Positions 35,885 through 43,875 of a stretch of DNA of 64,000 nt are shown piece by piece. Position 1 is the first letter of the stretch; every line of letters begins with the position of its first letter. A model generated the notes under the pieces. The model saw only the letters and a program-made list of their open reading frames with translations, did no database searches and had not been told where the DNA came from. The DNA comes from Chitinophagaceae bacterium 26-R-25 (lineage in GTDB: Bacteria; Bacteroidota; Bacteroidia; Chitinophagales; Chitinophagaceae), in the NCBI GenBank assembly GCA_029906195.1, contig JARWSJ010000002.1, positions 186,001 through 250,000 of the forward strand, given 5' to 3'. The position numbers and the translations under genes are program-made.

Positions 35885-36499
35885 TTATTTGTCTTGTTGT
35901 AAGTAATAATTTGTTGGGAAAAGCGAATCCTTAACGATTTCATTCACTTTTTTTGTCCCCTCAGGGAAGTTATAAGTAACTCTCAAAGTAGTATCATTCA
36001 CTAAAGTTAAAGTCGCAAAGTCATCACCACGTTTAGGATATTTTTTAACTCCGTTTGATTTCTCTAAAAAATCCATGTTTAAGATGCAGTCAGCTCGATA
36101 AGACCAAAGAACGTCTATAGTTGTGTCAGAGGTTAGGTAAGAAAAATAATCATATCCGCATTGTCCGTGATACCAATAAAGCACTGTTATTTTTTGAAGA
36201 CTAATGTCACACATGTAACTTGTTGTGTCAGGATGATGCGGAGCCCAGTGTATAAACTTGTCATCAGAAACAAAATCTTGAATGGTTTTCTTTTTGTTGG
36301 CACAGGTAACTTTTATTTTGTCATTAGGGTAAAAAGTGTCCTTGTAGAGATCGCTTACATTCTCAGATTTTGTAACAATTTTGTTGGTCGCATGTTTCAT
36401 GTCACTGGTCCACCATCCAATTGCGAAGGACAAAACTCCCACTGTCAATATGATTAGAATGCGTTGTTCAAATTTAGAATTGTCATTCATTTTTTTCAA
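35885..36499 (-). CDS. Uncharacterised single-pass membrane protein
   Basis: 204 residues: short cytoplasmic start, one transmembrane helix at about 12-30 (I-L-I-I-L-T-V-G-V-L-S-F-A-I-G-W-W), then a soluble part with several Cys and aromatic residues (W-Y-H-G-Q-C-G-Y-D-Y-F). The charge pattern suggests the soluble part is outside the inner membrane. No family recognised. Lies alone between spacers B and C on the array strand, ending 38 bp from B. Confidence 0.65.
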   Translation of the reverse strand: MKKMNDNSKFEQRILIILTVGVLSFAIGWWTSDMKHATNKIVTKSENVSDLYKDTFYPNDKIKVTCANKKKTIQDFVSDDKFIHWAPHHPDTTSYMCDISLQKITVLYWYHGQCGYDYFSYLTSDTTIDVLWSYRADCILNMDFLEKSNGVKKYPKRGDDFATLTLVNDTTLRVTYNFPEGTKKVNEIVKDSLFPTNYYLQQDK

Positions 36500-36514
36500 T
36501 AGTCAGTTGATTCT

Positions 36515-36570
36515 ATTGTTGTGGCGACAAGGCTACGAATTCATGCTGGCAAAAACCACATGTTAGTTAT
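36515..36570 (-). repeat. attC-like spacer C (partial)
   Basis: Only the right-end part is clear: GGCAAAAACCACATGTTAGTT resembles the ends of elements H and I (GCCAAACCACCTGTTATACGC, AAAACCGCATGTTGGC). The other end could not be defined. Confidence 0.35.
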
Positions 36571-36687
36571 TTTTGTTTATTACTGCTGTTACAGACTGTA
36601 ATTAGCTTTCCTTTTTTCAAATCAGTCTACAAATATGTTTGAATCTTCACAGTATCAGTTTTTCTTCTCTCCGTAACATTATAGAAG

Positions 36688-36990
36688 TCAAAATTGGCCC
36701 CATTTTGGTTTCAATTTCGGTTGATCTAATTTATCCTTTTCTATCTCTTCAATGAATTTTTGTGACATTTCAAAATTTAATGAATTGGCTGTGTCTGCTA
36801 TTTCACAACAACCATAACCGTCAAATGAAATTCTACACAATGAAATTAGTTTGTCATCTGATTTATTGAAATCAATAAAAACAGAACCGCCCAGACAACC
36901 TAAATAAAAGTCTGCTTTCCTGTTTTCAGGTATCACCGTTTTGAAAAAGCTAAAATCTTGTACCATTGTGTCGTAATATTGTCTAATCAA
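36688..36990 (-). CDS. Uncharacterised small protein
   Basis: 100 residues, soluble, with a Gly/Cys-rich middle (L-G-C-L-G-G-S-V-F-I-D-F, F-D-G-Y-G-C-C-E-I) and a Lys/Pro-rich end ending W-G-Q-F. Its start codon overlaps the stop of the upstream gene (36987-37247), so the two form a coupled pair within one cassette-like unit. A two-gene coupled unit of about 90-100 residues each is reminiscent of toxin-antitoxin or immunity pairs, but no domain supports that. Confidence 0.6.
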   Translation of the reverse strand: MIRQYYDTMVQDFSFFKTVIPENRKADFYLGCLGGSVFIDFNKSDDKLISLCRISFDGYGCCEIADTANSLNFEMSQKFIEEIEKDKLDQPKLKPKWGQF

Positions 36991-37247
36991 AATCTACAAG
37001 CTAAAACATGTTTATTTGAACGGTCAAGGTATTCTGCATTCCAATAATGCGGGTCATTAATAATTCTATACTCGACATTTTCACTTTCGTATTTATTAAT
37101 AAAAGGCTTTTTGAGTAAAATAATTATAGTGGTTTCTTCTGGCCAGCCTTTTGAAGTTTCAACAATTTCATTTCCAAGCTCAAGTTCTCTATTTAAAATT
37201 TTTGAAAGCGTCGAACTGAAGTCGTGTATGTGTTTTGGGGTGATCAT
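36987..37247 (-). CDS. Uncharacterised small protein, coupled upstream partner
   Basis: 86 residues from M-I-T-P-K-H-I-H-D-F (ATG at 37247; a longer version to 37304 would run through the spacer repeat). Alpha/beta composition, with E-T-T-I-I-I-L-L-K-K-P as a central strand. Overlaps the next gene by 4 bp. Spacer element D begins 9 bp upstream of its start. No family recognised. Confidence 0.6.
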   Translation of the reverse strand: MITPKHIHDFSSTLSKILNRELELGNEIVETSKGWPEETTIIILLKKPFINKYESENVEYRIINDPHYWNAEYLDRSNKHVLACRF

Positions 37248-37255
37248 AAAATTAA

Positions 37256-37455
37256 CGCCAACGAACCGGTATTTGCGATGGCAGGGCGTTCTGTGTTCCT
37301 TCACGCCAATACCGAAGTTGATTTATTTGTTTTGCTGAAGATAACTACAAATGCCCAACAGCGAAATGTCAGCCGATAACCCGAGCCGGGAAGCATTACG
37401 GCTGTTGAAGTGCCTTCCGTCACTCCTGTTATTGCAAAAACTTTGCTGGTTGCTG
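37256..37455 (-). repeat. attC-like spacer element D
   Basis: 200 bp, the best match to element A along its full length. Ends: CGCCAACGAACCGGTATTTGCGATGGCAG... and the inverted ...TTGCAAAAACTTTGCTGGTTGC. Together A and D define the element: terminal inverted repeats near 25 bp, a middle with GTGACGGAA and CGGCTGA blocks. Confidence 0.65.
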
Positions 37456-37605
37456 TTTTTCTTTGTCGAAATAAAGCAGTGTTTTGAAATGTATATTGCG
37501 AACCGAAAACTGTTTCCGAATTTTGAAAAGTGAAATTTGAATTTATAGTTGTAACTACTGTCGTGATGCAACTAAATTTAAACGATTTGTTCCGTCATTA
37601 CTTTT
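37456..37605. other. Non-coding part of spacer D region
   Basis: 150 bp between the element D palindrome and the end of the small membrane-protein gene; AT-rich, nothing identifiable. Confidence 0.3.
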
Positions 37606-37917
37606 TTATTGGTTCTCATAAAACAAATTCCCATTCCAAGGATATTCAACGCCTCTCCAAATTGTTGCCTTTAAACAAATCAAAATTGTAATTGATAAAA
37701 AAATAATTGTCATTAACTGAAAGCGTTTCGCTTTTTTATTTTTTGAAGTAATTGTCAAAATGAAATGAATAATTAGCAATAAATATATAAGTCCGTACCA
37801 AAGCATATCTCCAAGTCCCCATCCAAACGAAATATGTTTAAAAAAAGTTCCCGTAAAACAAATTATAAACTGAATGCTTAAAGCAGTTGCATTTGCAATT
37901 TTCCAAAATTTCATCAT
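37606..37917 (-). CDS. Small three-helix membrane protein
   Basis: 103 residues with three hydrophobic segments (about 9-25, 35-55, 67-85), basic loop K-N-K-K-A-K-R between helices two and three. No family recognised. An array gene on the same strand as its neighbours, enclosed by spacers D and E. The type fits holin-like or regulatory membrane peptides, but nothing specific supports either. Confidence 0.6.
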   Translation of the reverse strand: MMKFWKIANATALSIQFIICFTGTFFKHISFGWGLGDMLWYGLIYLLLIIHFILTITSKNKKAKRFQLMTIIFLSITILICLKATIWRGVEYPWNGNLFYENQ

Positions 37918-38040
37918 TAAGTTTTGTCAATTAAAGCAAGTCTAACGTTGTAACCCAACGTGTCGCAATCAAGGTTGCTAAAAATTATTTTGGCTTTTGC
38001 GCCTTTTCCACTTGGACAAAAATGCTGTTTAAATAAAATA

Positions 38041-38220
38041 GCAACCAACAGCCGCGCATTGGCGTTTGTAGCGGCATTTGAAAGAGGTCTGCCCGTAACT
38101 GATGATAGATCCTACCGTACAAAAGCGTTCTGTCAGCTGGGACTATACATGAAAAAAGTTACAATGCTCAGCGCCTGCGTTGAATCAGCCGACATAACGG
38201 CAATGCACATGTTGGAGCGG
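38041..38220 (-). repeat. attC-like spacer element E
   Basis: About 180 bp: AACCAACAGCCGCGCATTGGCGTTTGTAGCGGCATT at one end (nearly the F end, GCATTGGCGTTTGTGGCGGCATT) and CATAACGGCAATGCACATGTTGGAGCGG at the other. Another core, GTCTAACGTTGTAACCC, occurs at about 37940. Confidence 0.6.
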
Positions 38221-38236
38221 TCCTTTTTTCAATATT

Positions 38237-39085
38237 CTATAAATTATATTTTGTCATTAGCTTTTTACAAAATTCTATTTCTTCTTTTGAAAATAGGCTT
38301 GCATACTTTGGCCTTGATGCAAGATATTCAAGTGAAAGGTCGATTCTATGGGGAATTGGCTCTTCAAGTTTTTTAAATCCTGATTTCATATCTCCTGATG
38401 TCATTTCATCGTGTAGGATTCGTTTGATAAATTCTACTCCACCGCCATCAAATTTCATTCTGTCTAAAAGTAGTGTACTAATTGGAATATGAATTGCAAT
38501 TGCTTCGTCAAAAGATTTTTTCACATCATCCTCCAAGTCTTGTCGTAATTTTATTTCTGCTTCGTCCAATTGAGCAAGTATAATTGTCGCCTCTATGCCG
38601 AATTCTTTTAAATCATTTAATGTTTTTGGTTCAGTAACTTTTGTTGAAGCTTTTTCGCAAAAATATTTGAATTTAGAGTTGAATTTGGTCAACAAATTTT
38701 CATCTTCTTGTAGTGTCTTGTCAAGAGTTAGAACCAGAATATTTTCTTCATTGTTTTGTGCATAATAAGTCCAATTATATGAGCCATTGATTATTATTGA
38801 GTCGTCAATTATACAAAATTTATGGTGCAAAAATTTCGGTGAAACAATGTAAAGTTGGCTTTGATTTCTAATTAAGTCTTTGAATTTATTGGAATTCTTA
38901 AAGTTTTCCTTTGAATTGCTAATTGCAACTTTAACATCAATTCCTGCTATACTTCTTTGCCCAAGTGTTCTAATAATATCTTCGTCAGTGAACCAAGCAA
39001 CGGCCACCTTAATTTCTTTGGTAGCTTTCTTTAAGTTGCTAATAATTTCGTCTTTTATTTTTTGAAAGTGAACAGTTGCCTGCAT
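38237..39085 (-). CDS. Phospholipase D-like (HKD) nuclease-type protein
   Basis: 282 residues with one PLD motif: H-H-K-F-C-I-I-D-D...N-G-S-Y-N-W (H-x-K-x4-D...G-S-x-N). Single-HKD proteins dimerise to form one active site and include Nuc-type endonucleases. The N-terminus (I-K-D-E-I-I-S-N-L-K-K-A-T-K-E-I-K-V-A-V-A-W-F-T-D) matches the start typical of 'PLD-like domain' defence proteins. The C-terminal 130 residues are helical. No signal peptide, so cytosolic action is likely. A stand-alone array gene between spacers E and F. Confidence 0.85.
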   Translation of the reverse strand: MQATVHFQKIKDEIISNLKKATKEIKVAVAWFTDEDIIRTLGQRSIAGIDVKVAISNSKENFKNSNKFKDLIRNQSQLYIVSPKFLHHKFCIIDDSIIINGSYNWTYYAQNNEENILVLTLDKTLQEDENLLTKFNSKFKYFCEKASTKVTEPKTLNDLKEFGIEATIILAQLDEAEIKLRQDLEDDVKKSFDEAIAIHIPISTLLLDRMKFDGGGVEFIKRILHDEMTSGDMKSGFKKLEEPIPHRIDLSLEYLASRPKYASLFSKEEIEFCKKLMTKYNL

Positions 39086-39154
39086 TGAATAAATGTCTAA
39101 TAATTGTTTTGTCTTGTTATCTATGTCTATGGTGAGGGTTAGTTAGAGTAACTG

Positions 39155-39296
39155 CTAACGGTCACGCATTGGCGTTTGTGGCGGCATTCCGTGTTCCGTC
39201 TGCCGAAACTGCTGCAGGGTTAAAAATAAAAGTTGAAAATTTCTTCTATCGTTCAATAACGTTCAGTCGGCGAAACTACAGCTGTTATGGGCAGGC
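39155..39296 (-). repeat. attC-like spacer element F
   Basis: 142 bp: GCTAACGGTCACGCATTGGCG at one end, ACAGCTGTTATGGGCAGGC at the other (R'-like GTTATGG). Inner arms CTGCCGAAACTGCTGCAG and CGGCGAAACTACAGCTG are imperfectly complementary when folded. Confidence 0.6.
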
Positions 39297-39311
39297 ATTC
39301 TTATCAGAATG

Positions 39312-39869
39312 TTATTTAAATTTCGATAATAGTTCATCATCTTCGTCAGGTTTGCCATAAGCGTCTGCTTCTGTTAAATGTCCGTCTTGGTCGCTTAGTC
39401 GTGTCAGTTGTTTTCCTTGTCTAAACACAAGTTGAAGTCCATGCTCTTGTTCCCAATCACATTCACAAGTAACTTGAATATAAATATCTTGTTCCTTATA
39501 AGGTCGTCTTGTTACATAAATTTCTTTCGGCTGAATAAAATTCCAAATTTCGTTTCGATCTTTTATTTGTCTTAATGGTTCGTCCGCTTCGTCAATATCT
39601 ACGGCTTCTAAAAAGTCCATACAATTTTTGTAGGCAAGTTCAGAAATTGAGTTTCTCTCGGCAGTTGTCAGTTTAAGAAAGTTTGTCAGAGCTTGGTCAG
39701 CTTCTTCAACAAAAGTCTTGTCGTGTTCAGGTTCAAAGTCCATAAATGTTATTACCAACTTTTCGCTTTTAAAAAATGGAACTTCAATTTCTGAGCTTTT
39801 CCACCAATCAGGAAAATTGTCATCCTGTTTAAGTTGCCCGAGTATTTTTGATGAAACTTCTTTATTCAT
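39312..39869 (-). CDS. DUF6985-like protein
   Basis: 185 residues from M-N-K-E-V-S-S-K; an in-frame ATG 90 bp upstream overlaps the neighbouring gene and is not preferred. C-terminal half: I-Q-V-T-C-E-C-D-W-E-Q-E-H-G-L-Q-L-V-F and S-D-Q-D-G-H-L-T, which I associate with the DUF6985 family, small proteins typical of immunity or toxin-linked loci. About 70 bp lie between it and the SUFU gene. No toxin gene is adjacent. Confidence 0.65.
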   Translation of the reverse strand: MNKEVSSKILGQLKQDDNFPDWWKSSEIEVPFFKSEKLVITFMDFEPEHDKTFVEEADQALTNFLKLTTAERNSISELAYKNCMDFLEAVDIDEADEPLRQIKDRNEIWNFIQPKEIYVTRRPYKEQDIYIQVTCECDWEQEHGLQLVFRQGKQLTRLSDQDGHLTEADAYGKPDEDDELLSKFK

Positions 39870-39939
39870 TGTCGTTAGTGTTGCTGAGTCTGTTAAGTTT
39901 GCCCATAAAATCAGTGCAATGTTGGTTGCTGTTTTTGTC

Positions 39940-40515
39940 TTAAGGAGCCAGACTTTCACGGTTTGGATCTAAGTAATCAAATTGGTTTTCTTCAAATAAT
40001 AGTTCTAATGCCTCACAACCATTGTCCATTTTAAAATCTCTTTCTTTTTCTGTTATTGGAATGAACCAATAACAATGAATAATTTGTCCACCAAAATTAA
40101 ATAGTTCTAAATTTTCTCCGTCAAGATAGAGCAATGAAATAAATCCATGGTCGCATTTTGAATTGTCCAACCATGGTTGTCCTATGTTTACAGTGTGATG
40201 AATATTTAGCGGTAATTTATTTCGATGGTATGATGCACAAAATGTCAAAAGCTCCACAATAGAATTGTCTGGTCGAGGTGAATAAAGGACAAGTTCAATT
40301 AAGTTTTCATCAAGTCTGTCCGCCGACATACCAACAGTACAATAGCAAAACATACTATGTCTGTCATTAGGTACAATTTCAAGAACATAAAAGTCAGAGT
40401 GCAACTTTTCCTGTGGTCCATATTCAAGTCTCAACTGTTTGCCAGTCTTACCAAAGTATGTCTCATAGTGTTGTCGAAGTGTATCGGTATATTTTTTAGG
40501 ATTGAAAACTTGCAT
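39940..40515 (-). CDS. Suppressor-of-fused (SUFU) domain protein
   Basis: 191 residues, whole length a SUFU-like domain: L-E-I-V-P-N-D-R-H, L-I-E-L-V-L-Y-S-P-R-P and L-L-Y-L-D-G-E-N-L-E-L-F-N-F-G-G, then I-H-C-Y-W-F-I-P-I-T-E-K-E-R. Bacterial SUFU proteins are known immunity proteins for polymorphic toxins. No toxin gene is seen beside it, so it could be an orphan immunity gene. It lies between spacer H and the DUF6985-like gene; these two may share one cassette. Confidence 0.82.
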   Translation of the reverse strand: MQVFNPKKYTDTLRQHYETYFGKTGKQLRLEYGPQEKLHSDFYVLEIVPNDRHSMFCYCTVGMSADRLDENLIELVLYSPRPDNSIVELLTFCASYHRNKLPLNIHHTVNIGQPWLDNSKCDHGFISLLYLDGENLELFNFGGQIIHCYWFIPITEKERDFKMDNGCEALELLFEENQFDYLDPNRESLAP

Positions 40516-40531
40516 AAAGTGTTAAATAAAT

Positions 40532-40669
40532 AGCAGCCAAAGGGTCGGGCTTTGCGTTTGTGGCGAATATTTTTATCGTCAGCTAAATATGGTACAAAAG
40601 CTAAATTGGAAAACCTTTGATGAGTGTTACAGGTCAAGCCGCCATAACGTAAAACCGCATGTTGGCAGC
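40532..40669 (-). repeat. attC-like spacer element H
   Basis: 138 bp: GCAGCCAAAGGGTCGGGCTTTGCGTTTGTGGCG at one end (matching E/F), and CCATAACGTAAAACCGCATGTTGGCAGC at the other. Confidence 0.55.
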
Positions 40670-40676
40670 TTTGTTG

Positions 40677-41252
40677 TCAACTTGTGTGTTGGTTTTCGAG
40701 TTCTGTTAAAATGCTTTTCAGCTCTGGAATCTCTTCTGCTTTTTCTTTTAGCTGGTCAAAGATTCCGTCATAGTCGTACTTAAGTGTTGATAAAGCACTT
40801 TCTTTTATTAAGTCTACAGTGTTTGTGAGAACTACAGAAAAGTTGTCTCCCAACCTGCTTTTAAATTCGTCTTGTTCTGATATTAACTTGTCAAAAAGGC
40901 TAAGAACAATATTTCTTGTGTCAGTCACTTTTGCATTGTCAATAAATAGGTCAAACAACTCAAAGAAAGTATCTAAAGCATTCGGCTCGTTGCCAAATGA
41001 CTGCTCCAGAATTACGCCTTTCCAGTTGTCGTTAGTTGTCACTCCATAATAGCGACATACAAACTCGTTAAAGTTGTCAAAGAAGTTTTTGTCTACAGGA
41101 TTGTCATTGTCATATAACCAGTAAGCAATGCGGTAGCCCTGCAAATAGTCATACAATTTTGTAATCGTATTTGTTCCTAAATACATCCCAGGTCGTTTGC
41201 GGACTTGAGAAAAGTAATCTATGAGGTTTCTAATTTTGTCTGGTTGTGTCAT
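40677..41252 (-). CDS. Uncharacterised protein with R-K-R-P-G-M-Y-L-G motif
   Basis: 191 residues, soluble, helical. Near the N-terminus is V-R-K-R-P-G-M-Y-L-G-T-N, which resembles the ATP-lid start of GyrB-type ATPases, but the rest of that fold (N-box, D-x-G-x-G) is absent. The phrase therefore more likely marks a distinct small family seen in accessory regions. The middle is Phe/Asp-rich. Lies between spacers H and I in the cassette-like array. No function assigned. Confidence 0.65.
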   Translation of the reverse strand: MTQPDKIRNLIDYFSQVRKRPGMYLGTNTITKLYDYLQGYRIAYWLYDNDNPVDKNFFDNFNEFVCRYYGVTTNDNWKGVILEQSFGNEPNALDTFFELFDLFIDNAKVTDTRNIVLSLFDKLISEQDEFKSRLGDNFSVVLTNTVDLIKESALSTLKYDYDGIFDQLKEKAEEIPELKSILTELENQHTS

Positions 41253-41274
41253 ACAATAGAGTGTCCGAACATAG

Positions 41275-41474
41275 CAGGCAACGGCGATGGCTTGGGATAT
41301 GGCGGTATTTGAAAATCGTCAGCCCGTAACAGGTGCTAAATTTATAACTAAAAGTTCATTGTTTATTCTATTGCTCGGTGTTACTCGTCTGCTGGAACTA
41401 AAGCCGATTAGCCAACAAAAAGTTGAAAATATATTCATCAGCCACCATATTGCCAAACCACCTGTTATACGCAT
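41275..41474 (-). repeat. attC-like spacer element I
   Basis: 200 bp: CAGGCAACGGCGATGGC at one end, CCAAACCACCTGTTATACGC at the other (R'-like GTTATAC). Internal CAGCCCGTAACAGGTGCT and complementary CACC/GGTG blocks. Begins 19 bp from the end of the 567-residue gene. Confidence 0.6.
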
Positions 41475-41492
41475 ACCCTTTTATTGTGTCGT

Positions 41493-43196
41493 TTAACTTG
41501 GTGTGTCAATTTTAAAAAGACTCTTTTGAACTTCAGTCCAAAAAAGTTTAGGTGTATCATACTTCATTCTTGAAGTTCTCAAATGAATATACTTATGAAA
41601 AGAAAGTGATTTGTCAATTGGATTAGTACCTTTTAATAAAAATGCTTGGTAGTCGTTTAGAACGTGATTTATTGTCAATTTCTTCTCAATAAAAAGGTCT
41701 TGAAACTTAATTAAAGAATCTAAGTCCATCATTGTCAATTTTCGGATATTCAATTTAAACTCCTCAAGCTTTTTGTCTTTTAGTATATTGTCAAACTTTG
41801 GTGCTACTATTGAATATATAACTGGCAGATTAAAAGTAAAATCCGTTGTAACTAAGATTGGATAAATTATGTACCGGGAAATATCTGTTCCTAAAATGCT
41901 TTCGTATCTACCTTTAGTTATGTCCTCAATAAAATTAACTAATTGAGTCACCCCTTTGGGTCGTCCTCCTTCATTTTTTACAAGTTTTTTATCAAGCTCA
42001 GCTATGATTTTATCAATGTCGAAAGTGTATTTAACTGGCCCACTAAAAATTGCATTTTTAAACTCAAAAACATAAATTTTTGAATTGTCAACAATTAGAT
42101 AGTCGGGTGTGCCAACACCAAATTTATTTTTGAGTTCGTCCCCTGTAAAATGCTTGTAATCTTTTTGCCGAAATACATATTGCATTATTTTATAGAATAA
42201 TCCAGGCTCGATAAATTCATCGCCAAATATTCCGAAAAATTGAGGTTTAGTTGTAATAGCTTTTTCATTATAAGTAAGTCCCGCTTTAATTAAAATATCA
42301 GCAAAATCAAAAATAATGCTCTGATAAATTTTATCAATTAGAAAGTTAATATTTAAGAATAGTAACTCTTTATCTGAATTCTTGTAAAGTGGCGTTTCTC
42401 TTAAAGTTAGAAAGTCCAGAACTGGCTTAAAGCCGTCAGTATTTACGCAAAATGCTTCTAATGAAGTGAAAACGTCTTTGCTTTCTTTGGTAAATTCAAG
42501 TACAGTTTTCAGGCTGTCTTTTTGCAAGAGAGTTACATAGGCACTCACTAAGTTAAACAAATAGTCATTCCAATTTTTTAATCCCCGTGCAGCAAGAAAA
42601 GCCTTGAGATACCCGTTAAATAGTTCATTGCTTTCACAAAATTTGAAAAAATAAACGGCTTTCAAAAATTGCATACGAAAGTCCTTAAACTCAAATATTT
42701 CAGAATAGGGAAGTAGCATTACTAATCCCATATATGCAATAGAAACATCTTTGTACTTAATCGCTCCAGCTTCTTGCTCCTTCGTCCACTTTGCCGAATA
42801 GTATAGATATGCTTTAAATAAATTTTCTTCTTGTTGAGGGTTTAAATCTTTTGTTTCTGGTAAATCATTTTTGTTTTTTAAAAGACTTTCAATTAAATAA
42901 AGAGAAGTTACATTATTAATGAAATTAAAATTTGATTCTTGTTTTGCATTGAATTTATCAATTACACTTTGAATTTTTTGAATAGTTTGTTTGTCAAATC
43001 TTCTAAACCAATCACTAATTGCAGTTAATTGAAATTTCGGATTTTTTTCTTGAGTATGAATTTGTCCTGTATAATGACAAACTAAGGTTAAAGCCATTTT
43101 GGTCGGAATGTCTTTAAGAAGGTCTTTTATGTCAACTGTTGCATAGTCGGAATAAATGTCATCATAAGCAATATTAACAGAGTACTCAATTGGCAT
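41493..43196 (-). CDS. Large protein with PD-(D/E)XK nuclease-like region
   Basis: 567 residues. The central-to-C-terminal part contains G-T-P-D-Y-L-I-V followed by I-Y-V-F-E-F-K-N, the D...E-x-K catalytic pattern of PD-(D/E)XK nucleases (about residues 370-385). The N-terminal two thirds are helical with no recognised domain. Such composition fits a restriction-like or Mrr-like endonuclease, yet no methyltransferase is adjacent. Probably an abortive-infection or methylation-dependent nuclease, by inference. Same strand and array; a gene-free 680 bp follows upstream. Confidence 0.65.
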   Translation of the reverse strand: MPIEYSVNIAYDDIYSDYATVDIKDLLKDIPTKMALTLVCHYTGQIHTQEKNPKFQLTAISDWFRRFDKQTIQKIQSVIDKFNAKQESNFNFINNVTSLYLIESLLKNKNDLPETKDLNPQQEENLFKAYLYYSAKWTKEQEAGAIKYKDVSIAYMGLVMLLPYSEIFEFKDFRMQFLKAVYFFKFCESNELFNGYLKAFLAARGLKNWNDYLFNLVSAYVTLLQKDSLKTVLEFTKESKDVFTSLEAFCVNTDGFKPVLDFLTLRETPLYKNSDKELLFLNINFLIDKIYQSIIFDFADILIKAGLTYNEKAITTKPQFFGIFGDEFIEPGLFYKIMQYVFRQKDYKHFTGDELKNKFGVGTPDYLIVDNSKIYVFEFKNAIFSGPVKYTFDIDKIIAELDKKLVKNEGGRPKGVTQLVNFIEDITKGRYESILGTDISRYIIYPILVTTDFTFNLPVIYSIVAPKFDNILKDKKLEEFKLNIRKLTMMDLDSLIKFQDLFIEKKLTINHVLNDYQAFLLKGTNPIDKSLSFHKYIHLRTSRMKYDTPKLFWTEVQKSLFKIDTPS

Positions 43197-43875
43197 AATT
43201 TGTAATTAATTGTAAGGGTGAATTTGTGAGGGCTCAAATTATTGGAGTGCTTGCGTTAGCGTTGCGTACAACTCATAAATAGACGCATGTTTTTTCCAGT
43301 CCTAACTTGCTGCAATATTTACAAGTTGTTGATTATTAATTTTATGTTTCGATAGACGCAAGTGTATAATTTATATATGACTTGCGTCAATACGATTTTC
43401 TATCCGACAAAAAACTTCACAAGCCTCGCTGAATTTAGTACACCGTTACCGGGCTTGGACTGCCGACCACGCTTTTTGTGTCTGTCATACATACTGTAAA
43501 AAAAATCGCCAATACAGCAGTCAAAAATTGGTAACAATATCCAATCACATTCTTACAGAAAATGGTCCATTTAATCAAGAAGAGCATTAGATGATTGTCC
43601 GAATAAAGTAGATGTCTAAAACAAATCTGGGCAACGCTTCGCCACCTCACTCACAAGGCAAGGGCTTAAAGGTTGATTGTGAACTTAATATATTTCCTCC
43701 TAAAGTAAAAATATTATTTACCAATAAACACCTTTTTAGTCAGCTCTATTACTTGTGAAGTTTTGATATTTTGCATGGTCTAGGTTGCGTATTTAGGAAG
43801 TGCATTCCAAACTGGCTATAATTGAAAAAGCCACCAATTATGGTGACTTCCAGGTAATCGTCCTGTTTATAGTGA
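43197..43875. other. Gene-free stretch with inverted repeat
   Basis: About 680 bp without a credible gene. GCGTTAGC at about 43253 resembles an attC core. A perfect 9-bp inverted repeat gacgcaagt...acttgcgtc (43355-43363 and 43380-43388) surrounds an AT-rich centre and looks like an operator or promoter-proximal site. Confidence 0.45.

Noticed and set aside
40677-41252. GyrB/Hsp90-type ATPase
   Set aside because: Only the R-K-R-P-G-M-Y motif is shared; the ATP-binding Asn and D-x-G-x-G motifs are absent.
34791-41474. Spacers as a CRISPR array
   Set aside because: Repeats are long, palindromic, diverged and separated by genes, not by short unique spacers.
43435-43650. 71-residue frame in the gene-free stretch upstream of the XRE gene
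   Set aside because: No domain, no start context, and overlaps nothing conserved; composition resembles non-coding DNA.
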